Source: Streptomyces lavendulae subsp. lavendulae
GTDB taxonomy: Bacteria > Actinomycetota > Actinomycetes > Streptomycetales > Streptomycetaceae
Length of the DNA stretch: 64,000 bases
NCBI RefSeq assembly: GCF_002803845.1
Contig: NZ_CP024985.1
Span: 3,658,001 to 3,722,000, forward strand
Reading direction: 5' to 3'
A program made the position numbers and the translations under genes. The notes below the pieces were generated by a model. It did no database searches. It saw only the letters and a list, made by a program, of their open reading frames with translations, and was not told the origin of the DNA. The number at the start of each line of letters is the position of its first letter. The stretch's first letter is position 1. Below are positions 9,020 through 17,521 of the stretch, piece after piece.

Positions 9020-9255
9020 GCGTATGCCTTCGCTTCTTCAGTGGTGGGTCATCCCATAGGGCACGAGCCCCGGGGGAAGGGTCCTGACAGGGTCACCACG
9101 GACGATCACGACAGCCGCTTGTCCACATCGGGGACGCAACCCGTGTGAACCGCTGGTCATCGGCCCGGTGGACCGGCGTAAGGCCCTTTCACGTGAGAAT
9201 GAGAAAGCCAATACGCATAACAAACCAGCAGAGTACCCAAGCAGACCCGTACGGG

Positions 9256-10542
9256 TCAAAACGCGGTCCGCGATGCCGATGCTGCTGGCGTCGCGGCGCA
9301 CTCCGGTTCGGTCCTGGGTGGGGACCCCGCAGTTGTTACGGGTCCCAGAGTAACCCGATCCGAGCGCAGGGCACGACGCGCGAGCAAAGCCGCCAGCCCG
9401 CACAGGGCCGCCATGTCCCGGAAAGCACGTCGCTTGTGGGCCAGCTCCGGGGGCCACGGGACCAAGGCCGCCTGGGGCACCAGGGCCAGCCAGAACCAGG
9501 GCGAGCGGGGCATCGAGCCCGGCCGCGAACCCGACGCCAGCAGCAGCGGCAGCACCACCAGGAGGTAGTGGTCGAAGGAGGGACGGGAGACCAGGAATGC
9601 GGCGAGCATCACCATGGCAGCCGTCTCCGCGAGCCGCAGCTGCCCCTCGTCCCCGTCGACGGGATCCGGCCGCCGCCAGCGCCGCCACACGCCCCAGAAA
9701 GCGGCCCCGGCCCCCGCACCCGCCAGCACCACCGCCACCGGCTCCGGCACCCCCAGCCGCGGCAGCACCGCGATCGGCGAGGCGTCCCAGGGCAGCGCGT
9801 AGGCGTCCTGCCCCTGGAACAGGAACGGCAGCGTCTTGGTGAAGAACAGCGTCGGGCTCGGCATCAGCACCGCCCCCACCAGCGACAACACCGCCGGCAC
9901 CAGCACCGCCACCGCCAGCCCCCGCCACTGCCGGGCCAGTACGAAGACCAGCCCGACCGGCACCAGCATCGGCTTGCAGGCGATCGCCAGCCCCACCACC
10001 AGCCCGGCCGCGACCCACGAACGCCGGTGCGCCAGCAGCAGGGCCACCGGCAGGGCGGCCGCCGAGACCGCCGTCCAGTTCCCGATCAGCACGAGGTTCG
10101 CGTACGGCTTGTACGCCAGCGCGAGCAGCACGGGAACGGCCACCGCGAACCGCGAGCACAGCGGCACCGCGAACAACCGCAGCGAAGCCCACCAGCCGAT
10201 CCCCATGAGCCCGGTCATCCCCAGCGGCAGCAGCCAGCGCAGCAGCTCCCGCGGGACCAGCGCCTCCGGCACCGCCATGAGCACCGCGCTCGGCAGGTAC
10301 AGGAACCGCTTGTCCTCGTACGGGGAGACCCCCGACAGCAACGCGTCCGCGGCCTTGACCACGAACGCGTTGTCGGAGCCCCAGTTCGGGCGCAGGCTCG
10401 TCGAGACCGCGACGCCCAGCAGGACCAGCAGCGAGACGGCCCGCCAGGACCGGGGCGCCGGCTCCGCCAGCCAGGCGGCCCGCCGGCCGGCCGCGGACGG
10501 CCGGTCCCACTTCATGAGCCAGATGCCAGGCCGCAGCCCCAC
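9256..10542 (-). CDS. GT87-like membrane glycosyltransferase
   Basis: A polytopic GT-C fold protein of the GT87/DUF2029 type, the family that includes mycobacterial polyprenol-phosphate-mannose-dependent mannosyltransferases. About ten hydrophobic segments are visible (VSLLVLLGVAV, LLRWLLPLGMTGLMGIGWW, FAVAVPVLLALAY, ALLARRALR). GVSPYEDKRFLYLPS in the first extracytoplasmic loop corresponds to the conserved G-x-x-PY...Y-P signature. I choose the GTG at 10542 (VGLRPGIWLM) because GGGGGAGG lies just upstream; ATG 10515 is an alternative. A longer open frame would run into the ABC-F gene. Substrate is unknown. The 428 aa end with a polar tail. Confidence 0.8.
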   Translation of the reverse strand: MGLRPGIWLMKWDRPSAAGRRAAWLAEPAPRSWRAVSLLVLLGVAVSTSLRPNWGSDNAFVVKAADALLSGVSPYEDKRFLYLPSAVLMAVPEALVPRELLRWLLPLGMTGLMGIGWWASLRLFAVPLCSRFAVAVPVLLALAYKPYANLVLIGNWTAVSAAALPVALLLAHRRSWVAAGLVVGLAIACKPMLVPVGLVFVLARQWRGLAVAVLVPAVLSLVGAVLMPSPTLFFTKTLPFLFQGQDAYALPWDASPIAVLPRLGVPEPVAVVLAGAGAGAAFWGVWRRWRRPDPVDGDEGQLRLAETAAMVMLAAFLVSRPSFDHYLLVVLPLLLASGSRPGSMPRSPWFWLALVPQAALVPWPPELAHKRRAFRDMAALCGLAALLARRALRSDRVTLGPVTTAGSPPRTEPECAATPAASASRTAF

Positions 10543-10579
10543 AGCGCCTCCCCCTCGCCCCGCAGGGGCCCGCCGGCCC

Positions 10580-12208
10580 CTACCGCTTGCGCTCGACCCT
10601 ACGTTCGTCCCAGACAGGCTCCTGAGTCTCCCGCACAACACCGTCCGAACCGAAGACCAGGTAACGGTCAAATGTGCGCGCGAACCAGCGGTCGTGCGTC
10701 ACGCACAGCACCGTGCCGTCGTACGACTCCAGGCCGTCCTGCAGGGCCTCCGCCGACTCCAGGTCGAGGTTGTCCGTCGGCTCGTCCAGCAGCAGCGCCG
10801 TCGTGCCCGCCAGCTCCAGCAGCAGGATCTGGAAGCGCGCCTGCTGTCCGCCCGAGAGCTTCTCGAACGGCTGCTCCGCCTGGCGCTCCAGCTCGTAGCG
10901 GCGCAGGGCGCCCATCGCCGCGCCCAGCGGCTTCGCCGCCTCCGTCCACAGGATGTCGACGAGCGTGCGCCCGAACAGCTCCGGATGCGCGTGCGTCTGC
11001 GCGAAATGGCCCGGCAGCACCCGCGCGCCCAGCTTCCAGTCGCCGGTGTGCTTGACGTCCTCGCCCGCCAGCAGCCGCAGGAAGTGCGACTTGCCGGAAC
11101 CGTTGGAGCCGAGCACCGCGACGCGCTCCCCGTAGAACACCTCCAGCGAGAAGGGCTTCATCAGCCCCGTCAGCTCCAGGTTCTCCACGGTCAGCGCGCG
11201 CACCCCGGTGCGCCCGCCCTTCAGCCGCATCTTGATGTCCTGCTCGCGCGGCGGCTCCGGCGGCGGCCCCGCCTCCTCGAACTTCTGGAAGCGCGTCTGC
11301 ATCGCCCGGTACCGCGAGGCCATGTCGGGGCTGGAAGCCGCCTGGTTGCGCAGCCGCAGCACCAGCGCCCTCAGCCGTGCGTGCTCCTCGTCCCAGCGCC
11401 GCTTGAGCTCCTCGAACCGCGCGAAACGCTCCTTGCGGGCCTCGTGGTACGTACCGAAGCCCGCACCGTGCACCCACACGTCGCTGCCCGTCGGGCTCGC
11501 CTCCAGGCTGATGATCTTCTCGGCGGCCTGGGTGAGCAGCTCCCGGTCGTGGGAGACGAACAGCACCGTCTTACGGGTGGCCCGCAGCTGCTCCTCCAGC
11601 CACCGCTTGCCCGGGACGTCCAGGTAGTTGTCCGGCTCGTCGAGCAGCAGCACCTCGTCCGGCCCGCGCAGCAGCGCCTCCAGGACCAGCCGCTTCTGCT
11701 CACCGCCCGACAGCGTGCGCACCTCGCGGAACTGCGCGCTGTCGTACGGGATCGCCAGCGCGGCCATCGTGCAGACGTCCCACAGGGTCTCCGCCTCGTA
11801 GCCCTGGACGTCCGCCCAGTCGCTGAGCGCCTGCGCGTACGCCATCTGCGCGGCCTCGTCGTCCACCGTCAGGATCAGCTCCTCGGCCCGGTCCACCGCC
11901 TTCGCGGCCTCCCGGATCCGCGGCTGCGCCACCGACACCAGCAGGTCCCGCACGGTCGTCTCGTCCCGCACCGAGCCCACGAACTGCGACATCACGCCGA
12001 GCCCGCCGCTGATCGTCACCCCGCCGCCGTGCGGCTGGAGCTCACCGGAGATCAGCTTCAGCAGTGTGGTCTTGCCGGCCCCGTTCGCCCCGACCAGGGC
12101 GACGACCGACCCCTCCCCCACCCGGAAGGAGACGTCGGGGAGCAGGACCCGCCCGTCGGGAAGGTAGTACTCCAGGTGGCTGGCTTCGAGATGTCCCATG
12201 CGGGGCAT
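10580..12208 (-). CDS. ABC-F family ATPase (ribosome-associated)
   Basis: A soluble protein with two ABC cassettes and no membrane domain, as in ABC-F translation factors and ribosome-protection proteins. Cassette 1 has GANGAGKTTLLKLI, LSGGEQKRLVLE and Walker B VLLLDEPDNYLD. Cassette 2 has GSNGSGKSHFLRLL, LSGGQQARFQILLLE and ALLLDEPTDNLD. A charged linker of about 80 residues separates them (GTYHEARKERFARFEELKRR...). Both catalytic Glu residues are present. The ATG at 12208 (MPRMGHLEAS) or at 12199 (MGHLEAS) may be the start. Whether it is a housekeeping factor or an antibiotic-resistance paralogue cannot be told from sequence alone. Confidence 0.9.
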   Translation of the reverse strand: MPRMGHLEASHLEYYLPDGRVLLPDVSFRVGEGSVVALVGANGAGKTTLLKLISGELQPHGGGVTISGGLGVMSQFVGSVRDETTVRDLLVSVAQPRIREAAKAVDRAEELILTVDDEAAQMAYAQALSDWADVQGYEAETLWDVCTMAALAIPYDSAQFREVRTLSGGEQKRLVLEALLRGPDEVLLLDEPDNYLDVPGKRWLEEQLRATRKTVLFVSHDRELLTQAAEKIISLEASPTGSDVWVHGAGFGTYHEARKERFARFEELKRRWDEEHARLRALVLRLRNQAASSPDMASRYRAMQTRFQKFEEAGPPPEPPREQDIKMRLKGGRTGVRALTVENLELTGLMKPFSLEVFYGERVAVLGSNGSGKSHFLRLLAGEDVKHTGDWKLGARVLPGHFAQTHAHPELFGRTLVDILWTEAAKPLGAAMGALRRYELERQAEQPFEKLSGGQQARFQILLLELAGTTALLLDEPTDNLDLESAEALQDGLESYDGTVLCVTHDRWFARTFDRYLVFGSDGVVRETQEPVWDERRVERKR

Positions 12209-12291
12209 TGTCCCGGCCCGGCGGCGATCCGCCCAAACCGTTTGCGGCGGCGGGCCCGAACCGGCCCGGTGAGCGCCCGCCGGGCCCGGGC

Positions 12292-13155
12292 TCAGCAGCC
12301 GCCGCAGCCGCCGCCCGCCCCCGGCAGGGTCCGCATGTTGCGCGCTTCCTTGCTCCGGGCGGCCAGCAGCTCGTCCGCCGGGTAGCCGACCTCCTCCAGG
12401 GTCAGCCCGTGCGGCTTCACCACGTGCACCGAGGAGTCCCGTACGGCGGCGGCCAGCACCTGCCCGGGCCACTCAACGGGCCGGTGCCCGTCGCCCACGT
12501 GCAGCAGCGCCCCGACCAGGGAGCGGACCATGTTGTGGCAGAACGCGTCGGCCCGCACCGTCGCGGTGACGATCCCGTCCGCGTCCCGCACCCAGCTGAG
12601 CTCCTGGAGCGTACGGATCGTCGTGGCGCCCTCGCGCTTCTTGCAGTACGCGGCGAAGTCGTGCTCGCCCAGCAGCGCGGCGGCGGCCTGGTTCATGGCG
12701 TCCACGTCCAGCGGCCACTGGTGCCACAGCACGTGCCCGCGCCGCAGCGGGTCGACGCCCGCCTGGTGGTCGCCGACCCGGTAGGCGTAGCGGCGCCAGA
12801 TGGCAGAGAACCGGGCGTTGAAGCCCTCGGGGGCCTCGGCGGCCCGCCAGACCCGTACGTCGTGCGGCAGCCGGCCCGCGAGGCGGCGCAGCAGCTTGTC
12901 GTGGTGTTCGGCCCACACCTCCTCGGCCAGGTCGAACTGCGCGACCTGCCCGCGCGCGTGCACCCCGGCGTCGGTGCGCCCGGCGACGGTCAGGTCGACG
13001 GGCTCCTTGAGGCGCATCACGGTCTGCAGGGCGCTCTCCAGCTCGCCCTGCACGGTCCGCAGCGTCCGCTGCTTCGCCCAGCCGGAGAAGTCCTTGCCGT
13101 CGTACGACAGGTCCAGCCGCACCCGGACGTGACCGGGCTCCACCTCGTCACTCAC
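12292..13155 (-). CDS. truA: tRNA pseudouridine(38-40) synthase TruA
   Basis: Isomerises uridines at positions 38-40 of the tRNA anticodon arm. It has RLDLSYDGKDFSGWAKQ near the N-terminus, the catalytic-Asp motif AGRTDAGVHARGQVAQF, and ADAFCHNMVRSLVGAL. The 287 aa are slightly longer than usual and end in a Gly/Cys-rich tail (GAGGGCGGC). It lies 97 nt downstream of rplQ but beyond a strong terminator, so it may be transcribed by read-through or separately. Confidence 0.95.
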   Translation of the reverse strand: MSDEVEPGHVRVRLDLSYDGKDFSGWAKQRTLRTVQGELESALQTVMRLKEPVDLTVAGRTDAGVHARGQVAQFDLAEEVWAEHHDKLLRRLAGRLPHDVRVWRAAEAPEGFNARFSAIWRRYAYRVGDHQAGVDPLRRGHVLWHQWPLDVDAMNQAAAALLGEHDFAAYCKKREGATTIRTLQELSWVRDADGIVTATVRADAFCHNMVRSLVGALLHVGDGHRPVEWPGQVLAAAVRDSSVHVVKPHGLTLEEVGYPADELLAARSKEARNMRTLPGAGGGCGGC

Positions 13156-13181
13156 GTGACAGATCCTCTCTCAGAGATGCA

Positions 13182-13217
13182 GAACGGGCCCGCCCCGGGA
13201 AGGGGGCGGGCCCGTTC
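13182..13217 (-). terminator. Terminator after rplQ
   Basis: A perfect 15-bp G/C-rich stem: GAACGGGCCCGCCCC at 13182-13196 pairs with 13203-13217 around a 6-nt loop. It sits 35 nt beyond the rplQ stop and should end the rpsM-rpsK-rpoA-rplQ transcript. A second small inverted repeat (GATCCCG/CGGGATC at 13238-13254) overlaps the rplQ stop codon. Confidence 0.85.
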
Positions 13218-13252
13218 AGAGCCGATCAAGCAAGCTCGATCCCGTAGCGGGA

Positions 13253-13729
13253 TCAGGCCTCCTTGGTCTCCTCGACAGCCTCGGTCTCGGTGGCCTCGGC
13301 CTTGGCCTCCGCCTCCTTGACCGCGCGCTTGGTGGCGGCCTCGGCCTCACCGGTGGCCTGCTGGGCGACCGTCAGGGCCTCGACCAGCTCGATGACCGCC
13401 ATCGGGGCGTTGTCGCCACGACGGTTGCCGATCTTGGTGATGCGCGTGTAACCACCGGGGCGGTTCTCGTAGCGCGGGGCGATCTCGGTGAACAGCGTGT
13501 GCACGATGCTCTTGTCCGTGATCGTCTGCAGCACCAGGCGACGGTTGTGGATGTCGCCCTTCTTGGCCTTGGTGACCAGACGCTCGGCGTAGGGACGCAG
13601 GCGACGGGCCTTGGCCTCGGTGGTGGTGATGCGGCCGTGCTCGAAGAGCGCCTTCGCGAGGTTCGCGAGGAGGTGCTTCTCGTGCGCGGCGGAACCGCCC
13701 AGGCGGGCACCCTTTGCGGGACGCGGCAT
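13253..13729 (-). CDS. rplQ: 50S ribosomal protein L17
   Basis: A large-subunit protein near the exit tunnel. The body matches the family: MPRPAKGARLGGSAAHEKHL, FEHGRITTTEAKARRLRPYAE, and RYENRPGGYTRITKIGNRRGDNA. At 158 aa it is longer than the E. coli protein because of an Ala/Glu-rich C-terminal tail (about residues 120-158). Last r-protein gene of the alpha-type cluster after rpoA. Confidence 0.97.
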   Translation of the reverse strand: MPRPAKGARLGGSAAHEKHLLANLAKALFEHGRITTTEAKARRLRPYAERLVTKAKKGDIHNRRLVLQTITDKSIVHTLFTEIAPRYENRPGGYTRITKIGNRRGDNAPMAVIELVEALTVAQQATGEAEAATKRAVKEAEAKAEATETEAVEETKEA

Positions 13730-13821
13730 GGTGTTACTCCTTCATATCTGCACCGGCCGTGTCAGGTACCGGTGTCAGTTCCCCCGAGGCGGATGCCGCG
13801 GGAAAGATCTACGGGTGCTGC

Positions 13822-14844
13822 TTAGTACTGCTCGGTCTCGACGAAACCGGCGTCCGCGTCGTCGTCGGCGCCGAAGGCGTCGGCGGCGGCGGTCGGGTCG
13901 AATCCGGGCGGGCTGTCCTTGAGGGCCAGGCCCATGCCGGCCAGCTTCGCCTTGACCTCGTCGATCGACTTCGCACCGAAGTTGCGGATGTCGAGCAGGT
14001 CGGCCTCGGAGCGGGCGACGAGCTCACCCACGGAGTGGATGCCCTCGCGCTTGAGGCAGTTGTACGACCGAACGGTGAGCTCCAGCTCCTCGATCGGCAG
14101 CGCCAGGTCGGCGGCCAGGGCCGCGTCCGTCGGCGAGGGGCCCATGTCGATGCCCTCGGCGTCGATGTTGAGCTCGCGGGCCAGACCGAACAGCTCGACC
14201 AGGGTCTTGCCGGCGGACGCCATGGCGTCGCGCGGGCGCATGGCCTGCTTGGTCTCGACGTCGACGATCAGCTTGTCGAAGTCGGTGCGCTGCTCGACTC
14301 GGGTCGCCTCGACCTTGTAGGTGACCTTGAGGACCGGGCTGTAGATGGAGTCGACCGGGATGCGGCCGATCTCCTGGCCCAGCTGCTTGTTCTGGACGGC
14401 GGAGACGTAGCCGCGACCGCGCTCGACGGTCAGCTCCATCTCCAGCTTGCCCTTGCCGTTGAGCGTGGCGAGGACCAGGTCCGGGTTGTGCACCTCGACA
14501 CCGGCCGGGGGCGCGATGTCGGCAGCGGTGACCAGGCCGGGACCCTGCTTGCGCAGGTACATCACGACCGGCTCGTCGTGCTCCGAGGAGACGACCAGCT
14601 GCTTGATGTTGAGGATGATGTCCGTGACGTCTTCCTTGACGCCCGGCACGGTGGTGAACTCGTGCAGGACGCCGTCCACGCGGATGCTGGTGACAGCGGC
14701 ACCCGGGATGGAGGACAGGAGGGTACGGCGCAGGGAGTTGCCGAGGGTGTAGCCGAAGCCCGGCTCCAGCGGCTCGATCACGAACCGCGAGCGGTACTCG
14801 TCGACGACCTCTTCGGTCAGCGAAGGACGCTGAGCGATAAGCAT
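13822..14844 (-). CDS. rpoA: DNA-directed RNA polymerase subunit alpha
   Basis: The alpha subunit dimerises to nucleate RNA polymerase and contacts activators and UP elements. It is 340 aa. The N-terminal domain contains EPLEPGFGYTLGNSLRRTLLSSIPGAAV. The C-terminal domain (about residues 245-310) contains ELTVRSYNCLKREGIHSVGELV and ADLLDIRNFGAKSIDEV, the UP-element-contacting helices. It sits between rpsK and rplQ as in other actinobacteria. The 149-nt gap upstream holds two hairpins (14894-14960) and may include an extra promoter. Confidence 0.98.
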   Translation of the reverse strand: MLIAQRPSLTEEVVDEYRSRFVIEPLEPGFGYTLGNSLRRTLLSSIPGAAVTSIRVDGVLHEFTTVPGVKEDVTDIILNIKQLVVSSEHDEPVVMYLRKQGPGLVTAADIAPPAGVEVHNPDLVLATLNGKGKLEMELTVERGRGYVSAVQNKQLGQEIGRIPVDSIYSPVLKVTYKVEATRVEQRTDFDKLIVDVETKQAMRPRDAMASAGKTLVELFGLARELNIDAEGIDMGPSPTDAALAADLALPIEELELTVRSYNCLKREGIHSVGELVARSEADLLDIRNFGAKSIDEVKAKLAGMGLALKDSPPGFDPTAAADAFGADDDADAGFVETEQY

Positions 14845-14893
14845 GTCTGTGTTCCTTCAGTCGTGGACGCCCACTATTTGACGCCCGACGGGT

Positions 14894-14960
14894 GCGGTCC
14901 GGGGACCGCGGACTTACAAGGGTACGGGCGGCACGTCCCCCGAAGGGTTCGTACCGCCCG
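14894..14960 (-). other. Tandem hairpins in the rpsK-rpoA gap
   Basis: Two adjacent inverted repeats in the 149-nt spacer. CGGGCGG(C/T)ACG at 14925-14935 pairs with 14950-14960 (11 bp, one wobble); GCGGTCC at 14894-14900 pairs with GGACCGC at 14903-14909. Neither is followed by a U-tract on the minus strand. They could attenuate transcription, stabilise processed mRNA ends, or set the rpoA level relative to r-proteins. Confidence 0.5.
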
Positions 14961-14993
14961 GACACTCAAGAACGCACAGGGGCGTCCGCTGCG

Positions 14994-15398
14994 TCAGACG
15001 CGGCGGCGCTTCGGCGGGCGGCAGCCGTTGTGCGGGGTGGGGGTGACATCCTGGATCGAGCCGACCTCAAGGCCGGTGGCCTGGAGGGAGCGGATCGCGG
15101 TCTCGCGGCCGGAGCCCGGACCCTTGACGAAGACGTCGACCTTGCGCATGCCGTGCTCCTGCGCGCGGCGGGCGGCCGACTCGGCGGCCATCTGCGCGGC
15201 GAAGGGGGTGGACTTGCGCGAGCCCTTGAAGCCGACGTGGCCGGCGGAGGCCCAGGAGATCACGTTGCCCGAGGGGTCCGTGATCGAGACGATCGTGTTG
15301 TTGAACGTGCTCTTGATGTGGGCGTGCCCGTGAGCGACGTTCTTCTTTTCCTTGCGGCGCACCTTCTTGGCAGCGCCCTGACGACCCTTGGGGGGCAT
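14994..15398 (-). CDS. rpsK: 30S ribosomal protein S11
   Basis: A platform protein of the small subunit. The 134-aa sequence shows GHAHIKSTFNNTIVSITDPSGN, SAGHVGFKGSRKSTPFAAQ, VFVKGPGSGRETAIRSLQ and the C-terminal DVTPTPHNGCRPPKRRRV, all diagnostic. It lies 54 nt after rpsM in the alpha-type cluster. Confidence 0.98.
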   Translation of the reverse strand: MPPKGRQGAAKKVRRKEKKNVAHGHAHIKSTFNNTIVSITDPSGNVISWASAGHVGFKGSRKSTPFAAQMAAESAARRAQEHGMRKVDVFVKGPGSGRETAIRSLQATGLEVGSIQDVTPTPHNGCRPPKRRRV

Positions 15399-15452
15399 CT
15401 AAATCTCCTACGGGAGGTGGTCGGTCCTACAGCGCAAGACCGCTGAACAGGA

Positions 15453-15833
15453 CTACTTCTTGCCCGGCTTCTTCTTACCGGCGATCGCGCGACGCGGGCC
15501 CTTGCGGGTACGCGCGTTCGTGCTGGTGCGCTGACCGTGCACCGGGAGGCCGCGACGGTGGCGGATGCCCTGGTAGCACTGGATCTCGATCTTGCGGCGG
15601 ATGTCGCCCTGGATCTCGCGGCGGAGGTCACCCTCGGTACGGAGGTTGGCGTCCACGTACTCGCGGATCTTGACGAGGTCCTCTTCGGCCAGGTCACGAA
15701 CGCGGGTGTTCGGGTTCACGCCGGTGGAGGCGAGGATCTCCTTGGACCGGGTGCGCCCGATACCGAAGACGTAGGTGAGTGCGATCTCCACGCGCTTTTC
15801 GCGCGGGATGTCAACACCGGAAACGCGTGCCAC
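15453..15833 (-). CDS. rpsM: 30S ribosomal protein S13
   Basis: A small-subunit head protein that contacts the P-site tRNA and bridges to L5. The GTG at 15833, with AGGAG seven nt upstream, gives VARVSGVDIPREKRVEIALTY, the normal start; the open frame extends further upstream but is not conserved. It contains TYVFGIGRTRSKEILA, YQGIRHRRGLPVHGQRT and a basic tail AIAGKKKPGKK. 126 aa. The 197-nt spacer from rpmJ could contain a promoter. Confidence 0.97.
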   Translation of the reverse strand: MARVSGVDIPREKRVEIALTYVFGIGRTRSKEILASTGVNPNTRVRDLAEEDLVKIREYVDANLRTEGDLRREIQGDIRRKIEIQCYQGIRHRRGLPVHGQRTSTNARTRKGPRRAIAGKKKPGKK

Positions 15834-16030
15834 AAATGGCTCCTGTGTGTTCGGGGGTCTTCCGCAGAACCACTCCCGACCGCCGACCACCCTGATGGGT
15901 GGTGGTACGTCCGGGTCCCCGGCCCCCGCCGGAGGTGCCGCCGGCCCCTCTCAGGGCTGGGCGGGTTCTGCGTATGTACGTTTTCTTACGTCGCGCGAAG
16001 AACTGCGGAAGGCAGGTCGGTCGGCGTGCG

Positions 16031-16144
16031 TCAGCCCTGGCGCTGCTTGTGGCGCAGGTTGTCGCAGATGACCATGACCCGACCGTGACGGCGGATCACC
16101 TTGCACTTGTCGCAGATCTTCTTGACGCTCGGCTTGACCTTCAT
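16031..16144 (-). CDS. rpmJ: 50S ribosomal protein L36 (zinc-binding form)
   Basis: A 37-aa protein beginning MKVKPSVKKICDKCK. It has the zinc-ribbon ligands CDKC, a third Cys (VICDN) and His, i.e. the Cys-containing C+ form rather than the zinc-independent paralogue many Streptomyces carry elsewhere. It lies between infA and rpsM, the standard position. Confidence 0.96.
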   Translation of the reverse strand: MKVKPSVKKICDKCKVIRRHGRVMVICDNLRHKQRQG

Positions 16145-16217
16145 GTTGGTGAGGTTCTCCGGGTCAGTGCCACCACCCGCACCGGGACGGATGCCCAGGC
16201 AGGAGTGAGGACAAGAT

Positions 16218-16439
16218 CTACTTGTATCGGTAGACGATCCGGCCACGCGTGAGGTCGTACGGAGACAGCTCCACGACGACCCGGTCATCCGGGAGGATGC
16301 GGATGTAGTGCATGCGCATCTTGCCGCTGATGTGCGCGAGGACCTTGTGACCGTTCTGCAGTTCCACCTTGAACATCGCGTTCGGGAGGGACTCGATCAC
16401 GGTGCCCTCGATTTCGATGGCACCTTGCTTCTTGGCCAC
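16218..16439 (-). CDS. infA: Translation initiation factor IF-1
   Basis: An S1/OB-fold factor that occupies the ribosomal A site during initiation. The 73-aa protein starts at a GTG (VAKKQGAIEIEGTV) and contains ALPNAMFKV-like SLPNAMFKVELQNGH, HISGKMRMHYIRI and DRVVVELSPYDLTRGRI. It precedes rpmJ and rpsM. A candidate promoter lies about 80 nt upstream. Confidence 0.98.
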   Translation of the reverse strand: MAKKQGAIEIEGTVIESLPNAMFKVELQNGHKVLAHISGKMRMHYIRILPDDRVVVELSPYDLTRGRIVYRYK

Positions 16440-16517
16440 GCTTCGCCCTTCGAATCGGCTACCTTGATCGGCCTCGCGCGCCATGCAGGCATGGAAGTGC
16501 ACGAGAGCCGACGAGTC

Positions 16518-16523
16518 AGTCTA
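16518..16523 (-). promoter_or_regulatory. Candidate -10 box of the infA promoter
   Basis: On the minus strand the hexamer TAGACT, close to the actinobacterial vegetative -10 consensus, lies in the map-infA gap with TTCGTC 18 nt upstream as a weak -35. Its position would give a 5' leader of roughly 70 nt before infA. Judged by eye only. Confidence 0.4.
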
Positions 16524-16577
16524 CGTCAGGGCACCCAGAAAGACGAATCCGGAAAGTTTGCCCCAGAGTGTAGATCA

Positions 16578-17429
16578 TTACGCCAGAGGGTCGGGAGCCG
16601 TGGTGACCCCGTACTCCGCCAGCTTTGCCTTGCCACAGTCCGGGCTGGTCAGGACGATGGGACCGGCTTCGGTCAGGGCGATGGAGTGCTCCCAGTGCGA
16701 GGACCAGGTGCCGTCCGTCGTGATGACCGTCCAGTCGTCCGCCAGTACCTCCGTCTGGGCGGTGCCCAGGGAGACCATCGGCTCGATCGCCAGGCACAGG
16801 CCCGGGACCAGCTTGACGCCCTTGCCCCGCTTGCGCGAGACGTAGTTCAGCAGGTGCGGGTCCATGTGCATCTCGGAACCGATGCCGTGGCCGCCGTAGT
16901 CCTCGATGATCCCGAACTTGCCGAGGCTGTGCTCACCCGTGGACGGCCGCGGCTGGCGCTTGATGTACCCCTCGATCGCCTTCGAGATGTCCACCAGGCG
17001 GTTGCCGAGCTTCATCGCCGCGATACCGGCCCACATGGACTCCTCGGTGACCCGGGAGAGCTCCACCAGCTCCGGAGCGTGACCCGTGCCCACGAAGGCC
17101 GTGTACGCCGCGTCGCCGTGCCAGCCGTCCACGATGGCCCCGGCGTCGATGGAGATGATGTCGCCGTCCTTGAGGACCGTCTTGTCGTCCGGGATGCCGT
17201 GGACGACGACCTCGTTCACCGAGGTGCAGATGGTCGCGGGGAAACCGCCGTAGCCGAGGAAGTTCGACTTGGCCCCGGCGTCCGCGATCACCTTGCGGGC
17301 CACCATGTCCAGATCACGCGTCGTGGCGCCCGGAACGGCCGCCTCGCGGGTCGCCGCGTGGATCGCTGCGACGACCAGCCCCGCCTCTCGCATCTTCGCG
17401 ATCTGCTCGGGGGTCTTGATCTGCACCAT
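16578..17429 (-). CDS. map: Methionine aminopeptidase, type I
   Basis: Removes initiator Met from nascent proteins. The 283-aa enzyme has the five metal ligands in expected contexts: SIDAGAIVDGWHGDAAYTAFVG (two Asp), GGHGIG (His), AIEPMV (Glu) and the C-terminal HSIALTE (Glu). It lacks the N-terminal SH3-binding or zinc-finger extension of some actinobacterial MetAPs. It follows adk by 92 nt with a hairpin in the gap. Confidence 0.97.
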   Translation of the reverse strand: MVQIKTPEQIAKMREAGLVVAAIHAATREAAVPGATTRDLDMVARKVIADAGAKSNFLGYGGFPATICTSVNEVVVHGIPDDKTVLKDGDIISIDAGAIVDGWHGDAAYTAFVGTGHAPELVELSRVTEESMWAGIAAMKLGNRLVDISKAIEGYIKRQPRPSTGEHSLGKFGIIEDYGGHGIGSEMHMDPHLLNYVSRKRGKGVKLVPGLCLAIEPMVSLGTAQTEVLADDWTVITTDGTWSSHWEHSIALTEAGPIVLTSPDCGKAKLAEYGVTTAPDPLA

Positions 17430-17468
17430 GGGGCGTGCCTTCCAGCTTCGAAACGGGTCTTCTCAACA

Positions 17469-17505
17469 GTACGGCCGCGATGCCCTGGGGACACCGCGGC
17501 CGTAC
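17469..17505 (-). other. Hairpin in the adk-map gap
   Basis: GTACGGCCGC at 17469-17478 pairs perfectly with GCGGCCGTAC at 17496-17505 around a 17-nt loop. On the minus strand it follows adk and precedes map. It could be a partial terminator or an RNA stability element. Confidence 0.45.
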
Positions 17506-17521
17506 CTGTACGACAGGGGTA

